Shown: positions 45,924 through 55,649 of the stretch, in pieces | Position numbering within the stretch: position 1 is the first letter of the stretch | How the letters are laid out: each line of letters opens with the position of its first letter | Program-made: the position numbers and the translations under genes | NCBI RefSeq assembly: GCF_900188175.1 | Contig: NZ_FZOQ01000009.1 | Coordinates: forward strand, 124,001 to 188,000 | Length of the DNA stretch: 64,000 nucleotides | Source of the DNA: Pontibacter ummariensis | Lineage (GTDB): Bacteria; Bacteroidota; Bacteroidia; Cytophagales; Hymenobacteraceae | Direction: 5' to 3' | The notes under the pieces: generated by a model | The model's database searches: none | Told to the model about the DNA's origin: nothing | Seen by the model: the letters and a program-made list of their open reading frames with translations, nothing else

Positions 45924-48900
45924 TTAAGCTGCAAAACCATAACCTAATTCAGCCTGCTCATAAAGGTGCTGATACACTACATCTGTTTTCTGTATAAAAA
46001 CCGTTCTGCTGTAAGAATCTGGCAGGTGCTGGTTCAGTATCTCCTGTATCTTGTGCTTAACTGCTTCCTGCGTTCTCTTCTCCTTATGCCATTCTTGGAT
46101 TAATATCTTATTCTTTGCATCAAACAGTACTGTTAATAAATCCTGAGCTGCTAGTTTAACCTGTTTCTCCTCGTCCTTCGTAAGTTTTCTATCCTTGCTT
46201 AGCAGGTCAAAAACCTGGAGCTGCTCTTCTGTCATTCCTTCTTTGGCAGCGCGGGTTTGTTCTTCGCTAAGATCCTCTGCCTGCTTCACTAGTTCCTCGT
46301 AAGCTTCCTCAATGGAAAGGCTGCCAGAGTTATAGTCATCAATAACTCTTTGGAAACGCTCCAGAAAGTGACCCCTCATCTTATTTTGCCCCAGCATCTG
46401 CTTAAGCTTTATTTCCATTAGCTCTCGCAAATCGGCGAACTGAATATTTTTATGCTGTTTCTCCGGGAACTGCTCCCGTAGCTTGGCAAAGTTAAGCTTG
46501 CTGAGATCAATGAGGCTTGCGGTCTTCATAATTACCCTCTCGTGCGCTACCTGTAGATCACCCTGCCCTACCACGCTGGTATCTAGCAGTTCATCAATTC
46601 TTCTCTTTGCTCTTTCTACTTCTTCATCCTGGTCAACCTGGCGGTCCACCACTTTGCGCAGATATTCAAAAACGTCACGTGCTCTTTTGGTCTCAGGGTA
46701 GTCATATATTTCTGGTTTAGCCGAATCGTAGAGTGCAGATATTGTGTTTTCGTATAGGTTCAGCTGCTTTTTATATTCATCCTTTTCTAGAATGATATTG
46801 GCGTACTCATTGAATAGCTCTACCTCCCTGAATCCTTTTTCTCCAATAGCTAGGATAGCGTCTATGTCAGCTCCTAACTCTTTGCAATAGGCTTTAGCCT
46901 CACTTATGGCTTGGTTTAAGATCTCGAGCAGCTCTTCAAACTCCCGCACCGGAAACTCTTCTTCTGTCTGCTCTTTATTTCTACCCTTCGTACCTTCCGC
47001 ATAGTCTGCCAAGGCTATTTTCAGATTTCTGAATACTCCGAAATAGTCGATTACCAAGCCGTTCTTCTTCCCTTCAATGACGCGATTAGCCCTGGCTATA
47101 GTTTGCATTAGGGTATGGTTCTGAAGCGGCTTATCCAGATATAATGTAGAAACAGACGGTGCATCAAATCCTGTAAGCCACATGGCTGTTACAAACACAA
47201 CGCGGTAAGGGTTATTTGGGTCTTTAAAGAAATCCTCGATGTTCTGCCCATCCTCATTCGGGTAATCCATCAGTCTGCGGTGCGGACGGATTTCTAAGCC
47301 TTCTTTTTTGAACATCTCCTCTTCTTCTCTATCACTTCCCTCCTGGCTCACTACAGCAGCCATCTTTGTTTCTTTTATGAAAGCAATCGCGCGTTCATGT
47401 CTGGCTTTTTTTGCTGGATCAGTCTCATCTTTTGCTTTTTTATGCAGCTCCTTCAGTTCTTCTTTCAGGTAGTGCTGCACCTTATCAAACATTCTTACCG
47501 CAGTAAATTTATCTATGGAAATCACCATAGCCTTCATAGGCTTTCTATTTCCATTTTCATCTTCTGCATCAAGGCGATAAGGGAAATGCTGTACAATGTG
47601 TTTGGCGATCTCATTCAGACGATCATCACGGCGCACTACATGTAGTAGAGTAGAGTATTCTTTGTCCAGCTTTTTCTTCTGCTCTTCGCTCAGGTTTTCA
47701 TCCTCTAGTATCTGCGCTGCCTCCCCTACCAGGTTTTCATTCACCTGCTCTACACGCGGTACACTCTTCTTATAGAACATGGGTACGGTGGCTCCATCTT
47801 CTATGCTTTGGGCGAAGTTGTATTCTGATACATAGCCTCCGAACCACTCCTCTGTTAGACCACTTTTTAGCAGGGGTGTACCTGTAAAAGCTATGTATTG
47901 CGCATTTGGCAAGGCAATGCGCATGTTTTCAGCGAGCCCCTTGTACTGCGTACGATGGGCTTCATCTACCATCACAATCCAGTTATCCCGATCAGTTAGC
48001 TTTGGGAATATTTTTCCTTTCTCAATACCAAACTTGTGGATGAGTGTGAAGAGATAAGTTTTATTAGATTGCAGGTACTCCTGCAATTTATCTCTGGAAG
48101 AGGGGCGGTAATAGTTTTGCTGCTGATCCTTAGTCTCAACGACTGTTTCTGTCTCTACAAAGTTTCTGTAAATCTGGCTATCCAGATCTTTGCGGTCTGT
48201 TATAATAAGAAATGACCAGTTACCATCTAACTTATAGTTAATCTTTCGGGAAAAGAAGATCATAGAGTAAGATTTACCCGAGCCTTGCGTGTGCCAGAAC
48301 ACACCTAACTTTCCGTCTCTCTTTTGATCTGGGGTATTAGCATTTTCAAGAGCCCTTATCGCATTATTGACTCCTAAGTATTGATGGTTCTTCGCGAGAA
48401 TCTTAACCTTGTTCTTGTGGTACAACACAAAGTTTTCAAAGTAGTCGAGCAGGTTAACCTTAGTACATAGGCCTTCTCCGAACAGCTTCAGACTAAGCCT
48501 TTTGTTCTTGCCTTTACTGTCGGCCTCTACTTCATCAAGGGTCAACTGATTATTGTCGACGGCTGTGTCTCTCAGCTTTACCCAAATGAAGAAGTGCTCC
48601 CAAGGCGCGTTGAAACTACCGACTCTGGTTTCGATCCCATTAGAAACGCAAACAAACAGGTTGTACCAGAAAAGCTGCGGAATGTCACATCTGTAATCCT
48701 TTAGATTTTTGTCGTAGCCTACTTTTGCCTTTTCGGTGGCATTTTTTAGCTCGATCATCACCAATGGAAGCCCATTCACATATAACAACAGGTCTGGTCG
48801 CCGCGTGATGGTATCTGTCTGTAGGTATTCTATGCTCAGTTGCGACACAACTAAAAACTCGTTGTCTGGACTCTTGGGGTTACTAAAGTCTATAACTTTC

Positions 48901-49232
48901 GCATAACCATTCTGCTCTTTCCCCTCTAGGTTTGTGTAGGTAACAGGAACTCCCTTCCTGATGAGTTCATATACTTCCTTGTTCGCTATAATGGGCGTAA
49001 GGCTTGCCCGGCTCTTGGTCAGTTCATCAGCAGCATAATTGATACAGCTTTCCGGGAGGCCAGCGTTAAGGCGCGTTAAAGCGTTTATCAGCCTGCCACG
49101 CAACACAACATCTTTCAGACTCTCTCTGCCAATCTTTTCATGTTTCCAGGCATTGATGTGCTGATATCCTAAAGCCAGCTCAAAAAATTGGATATCCGCT
49201 TCCTCTATGTGTGACTCACTTAAGAAAGCCAT
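45924..49232 (-). CDS. hsdR: Type I restriction enzyme, motor/nuclease subunit
   Basis: With the ATG at 49232 the protein has 1102 residues and the standard start MAFLSESHIEEADIQFF; a longer frame to 49289 lies inside the upstream gene. An N-terminal PD-(D/E)xK nuclease is visible (Asp 147 in RRPDLLL, Glu 161 and Lys 163 in VMIELKN). The SF2 translocase has Walker A QGSGKS (about 313-318), the DEAH box VDEAHRTQ and the TGTPL motif, then TAMWLTGFDAPS and the helical C-terminal domain that docks HsdM. It translocates DNA and cuts unmethylated phage or plasmid DNA. Start overlaps the DUF262 gene end by 13 nt. Confidence 0.94.
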   Translation of the reverse strand: MAFLSESHIEEADIQFFELALGYQHINAWKHEKIGRESLKDVVLRGRLINALTRLNAGLPESCINYAADELTKSRASLTPIIANKEVYELIRKGVPVTYTNLEGKEQNGYAKVIDFSNPKSPDNEFLVVSQLSIEYLQTDTITRRPDLLLYVNGLPLVMIELKNATEKAKVGYDKNLKDYRCDIPQLFWYNLFVCVSNGIETRVGSFNAPWEHFFIWVKLRDTAVDNNQLTLDEVEADSKGKNKRLSLKLFGEGLCTKVNLLDYFENFVLYHKNKVKILAKNHQYLGVNNAIRALENANTPDQKRDGKLGVFWHTQGSGKSYSMIFFSRKINYKLDGNWSFLIITDRKDLDSQIYRNFVETETVVETKDQQQNYYRPSSRDKLQEYLQSNKTYLFTLIHKFGIEKGKIFPKLTDRDNWIVMVDEAHRTQYKGLAENMRIALPNAQYIAFTGTPLLKSGLTEEWFGGYVSEYNFAQSIEDGATVPMFYKKSVPRVEQVNENLVGEAAQILEDENLSEEQKKKLDKEYSTLLHVVRRDDRLNEIAKHIVQHFPYRLDAEDENGNRKPMKAMVISIDKFTAVRMFDKVQHYLKEELKELHKKAKDETDPAKKARHERAIAFIKETKMAAVVSQEGSDREEEEMFKKEGLEIRPHRRLMDYPNEDGQNIEDFFKDPNNPYRVVFVTAMWLTGFDAPSVSTLYLDKPLQNHTLMQTIARANRVIEGKKNGLVIDYFGVFRNLKIALADYAEGTKGRNKEQTEEEFPVREFEELLEILNQAISEAKAYCKELGADIDAILAIGEKGFREVELFNEYANIILEKDEYKKQLNLYENTISALYDSAKPEIYDYPETKRARDVFEYLRKVVDRQVDQDEEVERAKRRIDELLDTSVVGQGDLQVAHERVIMKTASLIDLSKLNFAKLREQFPEKQHKNIQFADLRELMEIKLKQMLGQNKMRGHFLERFQRVIDDYNSGSLSIEEAYEELVKQAEDLSEEQTRAAKEGMTEEQLQVFDLLSKDRKLTKDEEKQVKLAAQDLLTVLFDAKNKILIQEWHKEKRTQEAVKHKIQEILNQHLPDSYSRTVFIQKTDVVYQHLYEQAELGYGFAA

Positions 49233-51106
49233 GTTGCAGTCTGTTGTGTAGTAGTTACTTGATTCGCTGAAAAGAAATCCAATCCCCACACATCTTCTGC
49301 AATCTTTTGGTAAAGCTCCTGTCGCTCCTCTATATCTTTGCGCTTAAACTGATCATGCGGCTTAAAAGGCAAGCCTGAAGCCGCTATATATGCCCTGAAA
49401 TTAGGGTTTTTCTGATAGCAAGCCTCATGTAACGACTGAGCCAGCAAATTCTCTTTTAAGTAATGCGGAAGCTTGTCTTCGTAGCTTGCATCACTAAAGG
49501 ACTGGTTGGTACCTCTCTGGAGGAGTAAAAGATCACCTATCATGTCACGCACATGCCTAAACTCCTCGGTTTGGGTAATCTCATCAGTATGATACTCTAT
49601 CCTATTGGCCCAAATATGCTCTATCTCATAAGGCTTTCCTTCAGAAGGATTAAAATAAGTAGAAAAAGAAGTATTTCGCCCTGAACTTTGCTCCACATGA
49701 CTTGTGATACGGCTTAAGAAAAACTTAACGAAGTACTTGTTTTGCCCGTGCATGTGGAAATTTTGTACACCGCTCAACTTCTCTTCCATACTTTCTAGCT
49801 TTTCTCTAAGCACTATACCAAGCTCCTCTACACTTTTATCCCGAATCTCTAATACAAGATTATACATAGTGTAGCGGATTGAGCTTTGAGAGAAGGTGCG
49901 GAAATTTACAGATCGACGTACAGAAAAAGTTTCTATATAACGACCAACCATGTTAAGCTTCTGATAAATGGCCTCCTCAGAATCCTCTAATCGAATAGGT
50001 GCCATGTATAGCGGGTCTGCAAGAGAAGAAGCAAATCCCCACATGTTCGCATAGTGTAGATGCTCTAACCCCTTTGTTAAAGTTATTTGCGCATCCATTA
50101 TCTTTCTGTATAGCTTTGTATAGAATGTAAATTTGGCATCAACAAACTCAAAGAAGTTAGATGAAGTGTACAAGCCTAGCTTCTCCTGATTATCTTTCAC
50201 CCAAGTATGGAAGCGGGTACCTACCTTTTCAAAGTCTTCGTTAGCGGAGCCAACTTTGCCCGGCCTAATAGTTATGGCATATTTTGCTCTGAACCAGCTT
50301 TGAAAGAAGCGAAGATCTTCATCCGTATTGTACTCGTGTAGTTTTTTTATTTCCTTCTTCCAGATATCATTGATTGCTGTACGCTTACTTGAATCTGATT
50401 TTACCTTAGATAGGACATAGCCTTTTAGCATCTCGCTCGGCGTCAAGTTCAGCCCCCTATCATTCATGGTCTCGAAGATGGTGTAGGCGTTATCATCGGA
50501 GTAGGCTGTAATAACTACCAGCACTACGTTGTCTACCAGCCAATCCATGAAGTATGGCAGAGCTTCTCCTTTTAATTCCTCTGGAAAGGCATTTGCTACA
50601 TCTTCGTATCTCTCTGTGATGTTCTTAATTGACTCGTCATCGGAATCTTTCACCTCATATTCGCCGTCCTGAAACAGGGCATCGAGACAATGTTTCCGCT
50701 CTGGCACGTCCAGGTTAAAAGACTTCTCGTCATACTTTTCAGAATAGATCAGCGAGTCAATGTTTACCTTTTTGTCTCTGCCTTTTTGCAGGTTGTTCAG
50801 GTATAACAACAAGACGGTGAGTGATGTAAGCCTTTGCTGCCCGTCTATTACGGACTTCTTACCGTCTTTCTCGCTTAATACTATTGGGCCGAGATAATAG
50901 CTGTTGTAATTTGAGACTTCACGCCGCTCGTGTTCAGGTTTGTAGTTGTTAAAGAAAGCTGCTTCGAGGTCGGCAACAAGTTGCTCAATGTGGTTCTTCT
51001 GCCACTTGTACTCTCTCTGGAAGTAATCTATCGTATACTTTTTATTGTCCAATACATCGCGAATAGAGTAATCTTTTGCCTCTATCTTGTTGGCTACATT
51101 TCCCAT
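49220..51106 (-). CDS. DUF262/DUF1524 protein in the type I operon (RloF/GmrSD-like)
   Basis: A 628-residue protein. The N-terminal DUF262 domain has YFQREYKWQ (about 28-36) and the ParB/Srx-like core VIDGQQRLTSL (DGQQR 88-92), which in GmrS binds or hydrolyses nucleotide. The C-terminal DUF1524 region has IEHIWANR in place of the common HILP/HNH histidine motif, plus GDLLLLQRGTNQSFSDASYEDK. Related DUF262 genes (RloF) sit inside type I restriction loci elsewhere, and the fused DUF262-DUF1524 GmrSD enzymes cut modified phage DNA. Here it lies between hsdS (9-nt gap) and hsdR (13-nt overlap), so it is an integral operon member. Confidence 0.88.
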   Translation of the reverse strand: MGNVANKIEAKDYSIRDVLDNKKYTIDYFQREYKWQKNHIEQLVADLEAAFFNNYKPEHERREVSNYNSYYLGPIVLSEKDGKKSVIDGQQRLTSLTVLLLYLNNLQKGRDKKVNIDSLIYSEKYDEKSFNLDVPERKHCLDALFQDGEYEVKDSDDESIKNITERYEDVANAFPEELKGEALPYFMDWLVDNVVLVVITAYSDDNAYTIFETMNDRGLNLTPSEMLKGYVLSKVKSDSSKRTAINDIWKKEIKKLHEYNTDEDLRFFQSWFRAKYAITIRPGKVGSANEDFEKVGTRFHTWVKDNQEKLGLYTSSNFFEFVDAKFTFYTKLYRKIMDAQITLTKGLEHLHYANMWGFASSLADPLYMAPIRLEDSEEAIYQKLNMVGRYIETFSVRRSVNFRTFSQSSIRYTMYNLVLEIRDKSVEELGIVLREKLESMEEKLSGVQNFHMHGQNKYFVKFFLSRITSHVEQSSGRNTSFSTYFNPSEGKPYEIEHIWANRIEYHTDEITQTEEFRHVRDMIGDLLLLQRGTNQSFSDASYEDKLPHYLKENLLAQSLHEACYQKNPNFRAYIAASGLPFKPHDQFKRKDIEERQELYQKIAEDVWGLDFFSANQVTTTQQTATWLS

Positions 51107-51115
51107 ATGTTTTGC

Positions 51116-52279
51116 TTAAATAGCTAATTGCAGTTGTTGTTCCTTTTGCTTCATTAAATACTCATCGGAAAGCTTTCCGCTGATGAGCCTTGGAAGTAGA
51201 AGGTCACGAGTTTGGCTTAGGTTTTTGTTGTAGAGTTGAAGGTTTATAATTTGTTGATGCATAGGTTTTACGATCTTATCAAATTGCTCCAGAACCGTGC
51301 TTTCAGGCATCACTATGTCTAAACTATAAGCTTGACTTCTATTTAGTCCTGGTACAGCCGCATCACTATTAATGAATGGCTGGTACTGTAGATTGAAGTA
51401 CAAGAATAAAGAAGTTTGTTCTTTATCAATAAAGTATACAGTATCAATAGGCCAACAATTTTTGTCAGACCAGTGAATGCTCCCTACGTTTCCCTTCCTT
51501 CCAACTATGATAACAGGACCTTCAATCAATGATGTTTCATTAGATCCAACGACACCGCTTGAACCATAAACAGGAAAATCTCCCTCTACTCGATCATCCT
51601 CTTTTAAGGCTTTGCCATAATTAAGTGTAACAATATCACCTATTTTAGTTCTCTTCCACCCCTCAGGAATACCATCAACTACAGGTAGATTTTCATAGCC
51701 AGGGAAGCGAAGGCGTACAAACCATTCGTTATAAATATCTTCTGCTATCTGCTCTAGCAGAGCAATGCGCTGTTTGTTGTTTTCTACCAGATCATCGTAG
51801 GCAGTAATTATTGAAGCTATTTTCTTTTGAACAGGGATTGAAGGCAATGAAGGTAACTTTAGCTCCCTTATATCCTTCATGTTCAAATGAGCAACGGTTG
51901 CACCATTAGTCTTTACTAATATTTGCCCTTGCAACTCATTTCCTAAAAGGAGATAGCATAGATAGTCTGGATCTACAATTTTTTTATTAGGTCTGACAAG
52001 TACTGTTCTTTGTCCTAAGCAAACTTGCAAATCATCTGGTATGATCGCGACGTTACCAACTGGTGCTTCCCTTGCAATTATGATATCCCCCCCTTGTGGT
52101 TTTGCTCTTTTAGTCCAAAGCTCATAAGTTTCCTCAGAAACTCTATTTACACCATCAAGGATTAACCGTCCCTTTCCTATATTGGGAGTTCTGATAGATG
52201 GTATACCTTCAACTTGTGTTGGCGCTGTTTTATGTTCACAGTCTACAATGAAATCAGCAACATCATTTAACACCATCAT
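51116..52279 (-). CDS. hsdS: Type I restriction-modification specificity subunit
   Basis: A 387-residue subunit with two target recognition domains: TRD1 about 1-145 (ending LKLPSLPSIPVQKKIASI) and TRD2 about 200-345. They are separated by the conserved helical spacer ITAYDDLVENNKQRIALLEQIAEDIYNEWFV and followed by a second spacer ending DLLLPRLISGKL. It determines the bipartite DNA site for HsdM and HsdR. The N-terminus is short before TRD1, and the start overlaps hsdM by 4 nt (ATGA). Confidence 0.93.
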   Translation of the reverse strand: MMVLNDVADFIVDCEHKTAPTQVEGIPSIRTPNIGKGRLILDGVNRVSEETYELWTKRAKPQGGDIIIAREAPVGNVAIIPDDLQVCLGQRTVLVRPNKKIVDPDYLCYLLLGNELQGQILVKTNGATVAHLNMKDIRELKLPSLPSIPVQKKIASIITAYDDLVENNKQRIALLEQIAEDIYNEWFVRLRFPGYENLPVVDGIPEGWKRTKIGDIVTLNYGKALKEDDRVEGDFPVYGSSGVVGSNETSLIEGPVIIVGRKGNVGSIHWSDKNCWPIDTVYFIDKEQTSLFLYFNLQYQPFINSDAAVPGLNRSQAYSLDIVMPESTVLEQFDKIVKPMHQQIINLQLYNKNLSQTRDLLLPRLISGKLSDEYLMKQKEQQLQLAI

Positions 52280-54390
52280 AACAACCCTCCTATATTGAAG
52301 TGAATCTGTTCTTCTAAATCTCTTGCTTTCTCTGATAATGTTTTGAACATCTCATAGTTATCAGACAGAGTCATTTTAAACTCTTCTGCTGAAACAGTTT
52401 CATTTTCAAATGTGATACCCACATACCTCCCCGCATTTAATGAGTAATCCTGCTCCTCTACATATTCTTTTCGCGAAGCTGCTTTACAAAGCCCTGTCAC
52501 ATCAACATACTTTGCTTCTGGAAAACTCTCATGTAGCCAAGTCATATTATCAAGCCAATAAATAGCTTGTTCTAAAGCAATTTTAAGCTTCTGCTGTTTC
52601 TTATCCAGCGCCTTATCTATTTTGTTAAGCTCCAAATCATTCCACCCTTTGTCACTCTTAATCTTCAATAGAGAATCAGCCTGCTCCCACAGCTCCAACA
52701 TGCTCTCCTTTTCTTTATTTAGCTCAGACTGCAATTCCTTGAAAGCAGCAAGTACAGTCTTTAATTCAGCAGCAAACTGTAACTGCGAAGCATTGTCTTT
52801 GGCAGATGCAATAAGTGTTTGTAATGGTTGGAGATTAGGCAGTTCCAGCCCTTCTTTCAACTGAAGAGTTTGTAGTTGCTCTGGTAAGCCAGCGACTTTA
52901 AGCTTTTTAAGTTGTTCGGGCTTATACTTGTCTTTGCTCTGCTGATAGTAGCTCTTTAGAGCAGCCAAGGTGTTATCAAGAGTTCCTTTATACTTTTCTA
53001 CTCTTTCAGGAATAGCTGTTAATGCTGCTTGAGCCTCCTTGATGTAGTGCGAGATTAGCTCCAGATAACGATCAGTTTCGCCCCTGTATAGGCGTACAAC
53101 AGCAGAAAGATTTTGCACCTGTTCTTCTGTCCATTCGCGGTGCGCGCGGTCCATCTGGCGATATACGTTGCGGCCATCCAGGAACAAGATTTTGTTTTTG
53201 CGGTCAGTATTTACTTTACCCTTATCAAAGAACCAGATAGTAGCAGGAAGGGTAACTGTATAAAACATGTTAGATGGCATCGTCACCATACAATCCACAA
53301 TGCCGCTATCTACTATGTTTTTCCTGATCTCATACTCAGAATTTCGGGCATCAGACGCAGAATTGGCCATCACAAATCCTGCACGCCCTTTATCATTAAG
53401 TGAAGAAGCAAACAGCGATACCCAGAGGTAGTTTGCATCAGTTATTTTATCGTCTTTTTTACCCTTGTTTGTAGGCAGGCCATAGGCAGTGAAGCGAGGG
53501 TCATTTTTAACAGTAGCCTCCTTTACCGTCTTCACGTTGAATGGCGGATTAGCCATTACGTAGTCAAACTTGCCTTTGCTATTGTAGGGATCACTTTCGT
53601 AGGAGTTTGTTTCTGTGATTTCACCCCTAAGATTGTTTACCAGCAAGTTCATCTTAGCAAGTCGTACGGTTTCACCCATATACTCCTGCCCGCATACATA
53701 AATGTCGTTCAGGTCGTGGTTAGCTTCCTTCACAAACTTAGCTGACTGTACAAACATACCTCCCGAACCGCAGGCGGGGTCATAAATCTTTCCACTGTAC
53801 GGCTCAATCACCTCCACAATAAAGCGGACAACCGAAGTAGGCGTAAAGAACTCCCCTCCTTTCTGTCCTTCGCTTAAAGCGAAATTTCCCAGGAAGTACT
53901 CATAAATCTTCCCGAAAACATCACCACTAGCGTCTTTAGGTATATCAGAGAAAGCCTTTAACAGTTGAGGTAGAATATCATCCTTCTTCTTTTCAATATC
54001 AAAGAAAGCATCTTTTGGCAGTACTCCCTGAAACTTTGCATCCTGGTAACTCTCAATCGCTACCATTGCCTCCTTTATGGCTTCAGCTGCTTTCTTGTCT
54101 CCAGGTAGGTTGAGCAGGTAATCGTATCGGGCATTCTCTGGCAAATAGAACCCACACTTCTCCAGTGCTATTTTATCCAGAGCACGCTCCATACGGGTGC
54201 CTTTGTACTTCTCATATTCCTGCAGAATCTCAGCCTCTACATGGCTGTATTTGTTATCGGCAAAACGCAGAAAGATAAGCCCCAGCACCGGCACCGCATA
54301 ATCAGATGCCTTTATCCCTCCATAGGCACGCAGCGAATTGGCTGCATCCCACAAATCATCTTCCAGTTTCTTTAGTTGTTCGTTGGTCAT
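52276..54390 (-). CDS. hsdM: Type I adenine methyltransferase subunit
   Basis: A 704-residue N6-adenine methyltransferase. The helical HsdM N-terminal domain (LEDDLWDAANSLRAYGG ...) leads into the methylase core: GGEFFTPTSVVRF, motif I DPACGSGGMF (204-213) and catalytic NPPF (281-284). The protein is longer than the typical 480-520 residues because of a coiled-coil-rich insertion of about 200 residues after 440 (LKSYYQQSKDKYKPEQLKKL ... LNKIDKALDKKQQKL). It is the first gene of the operon; a terminator of an upstream transcript lies at 54495-54521. Confidence 0.94.
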   Translation of the reverse strand: MTNEQLKKLEDDLWDAANSLRAYGGIKASDYAVPVLGLIFLRFADNKYSHVEAEILQEYEKYKGTRMERALDKIALEKCGFYLPENARYDYLLNLPGDKKAAEAIKEAMVAIESYQDAKFQGVLPKDAFFDIEKKKDDILPQLLKAFSDIPKDASGDVFGKIYEYFLGNFALSEGQKGGEFFTPTSVVRFIVEVIEPYSGKIYDPACGSGGMFVQSAKFVKEANHDLNDIYVCGQEYMGETVRLAKMNLLVNNLRGEITETNSYESDPYNSKGKFDYVMANPPFNVKTVKEATVKNDPRFTAYGLPTNKGKKDDKITDANYLWVSLFASSLNDKGRAGFVMANSASDARNSEYEIRKNIVDSGIVDCMVTMPSNMFYTVTLPATIWFFDKGKVNTDRKNKILFLDGRNVYRQMDRAHREWTEEQVQNLSAVVRLYRGETDRYLELISHYIKEAQAALTAIPERVEKYKGTLDNTLAALKSYYQQSKDKYKPEQLKKLKVAGLPEQLQTLQLKEGLELPNLQPLQTLIASAKDNASQLQFAAELKTVLAAFKELQSELNKEKESMLELWEQADSLLKIKSDKGWNDLELNKIDKALDKKQQKLKIALEQAIYWLDNMTWLHESFPEAKYVDVTGLCKAASRKEYVEEQDYSLNAGRYVGITFENETVSAEEFKMTLSDNYEMFKTLSEKARDLEEQIHFNIGGLL

Positions 54391-54823
54391 TATACTCTAT
54401 ATCAGCAGGATAACTCTACCCGAGAAATCCTAACATTATTCTATGTTTTAGTTAAACTAAAATTAGACAATATAGAAAATAACATATCAATAAAAAAGGC
54501 AGGATTTATAATCCTGCCTTTGACTCAAATACAAAATAAATAGCTAACAGCTTATCGAAATAGTCATGCGTTATGCATATAACCAACACTTGCATGTTTT
54601 TGATTCTGAGAAAGGCCTATTATAAAGTCTGTCGGCACTGCAATTAGGCCTATGTGTAGCAATGTATATTCAAGTGCACGCTCCTACAAGTTACTTGATA
54701 TTGATGTTTATAGAGCGTATGTTTAATCACAAACGTTATTGGGAAAGATGATCTGCGCCTCCGTGAATTTTGATTTTTTCATGCAATTCGCTTTAGGTTC
54801 TATACGATTATTACACGCTTCTT
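54391..54823. other. 433-nt intergenic region upstream of hsdM
   Basis: This must contain the operon promoter. It holds the minus-strand terminator at 54495-54521. The remainder is AT-rich with no recognisable gene; it borders the group II intron remnant. Confidence 0.5.
54495..54521 (-). terminator. Minus-strand terminator before hsdM
   Basis: An 11-bp perfect stem (aaaggcaggat / atcctgccttt), 5-nt loop, and a T-run when read on the minus strand. It insulates hsdM from transcription coming from the intron remnant. Confidence 0.75.
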
Positions 54824-55530
54824 CTACTTTACAATGGTCCAATTTTTCGGGGGGAGGTCACCTTTCCGGTAAGTAGACACGAAGCCGTAGTACAGTAACT
54901 TAAAATCAACAGGCCGCCTCAGATCTCTCTTTTCCAGGTTTACCTGCAACTTTAAATTGCCTTTAAGGAACATGTAAATAGCGCTGCCTGCTGTGAGGGC
55001 TGCCTTTTCGCTTTTGATATAGATAATAAAGACATCGACATGGCGCACAAAATGTAAACCCTGCCTTACCAGTTCCTAGTTCAGTCAAGCAGCATAATAT
55101 TTTAGAGCAACGGCGAGAGCGGGCTACCCTGGGTCACCCCTTTCCGGCGTTCGGCCAGCTTACCCTTTATCAGGATGGGAGCCATGAGCCATTTGTGGAC
55201 CATCCACCAGCGGGCATTTCACCTTTCGATAATGCAGTTGCAACAACCGACAGTGTTCCAATTCGTCGAGGAAGTTTTTCAGGTTTATGCCAATAATGTA
55301 CTGATAACCTTCATGGATGTAGCAGTGTGCCTGCTGCACGGGCTTGTGGGCATTGCGGCCCAGCTGGAAGCAATAGCTGTGTTTTTGAACTCCAACTCTA
55401 AAAGCGGATACATCAATTGGAGGACTGCCTGTTGCAGTTCACGTTCGGTGACGGTAGGAATATCTAGGAGGCGTTCTTTGCCATTGCTTTTTCCGACAAA
55501 TTTGTGCTTTGAACCGCATTTTACTTAACC
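54824..55530 (-). pseudogene. Group II intron reverse transcriptase/maturase, decayed remnant
   Basis: Reading the minus strand and shifting frames recovers successive group II RT blocks: KERLLDIPTVTERELQQAVLQLMYP with LLELEF, then in another frame SYCFQLGRNAHKPVQQAHCYI and INLKNFLDE, then RRKGVTQGSPLSPLL followed by an in-frame stop, then FVRHVDVFIIYIKSEKAAL and KLQVNLEKRDLRRPVDFKLLYYGF. At least three frame changes and several stops occur, and the catalytic YADD box has become HVDV. The N-terminal block and the maturase domain are missing. It is a dead insertion beside the defence genes. Confidence 0.85.
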
Positions 55531-55649
55531 GAGGCTCGATCATGAGAAGTTTTCAAAAACAAAGTAGAAATTTGTGAAGATGGTTCGATACGTAATTTAT
55601 GGAACATTAAATTTAAAGAATATATTTACAAGTAACTTGACTTATTACG

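Noticed and set aside
54824..55048. Stand-alone 74-residue minus-strand gene
   Set aside because: It is the last block of the decayed group II reverse transcriptase, not an independent gene.
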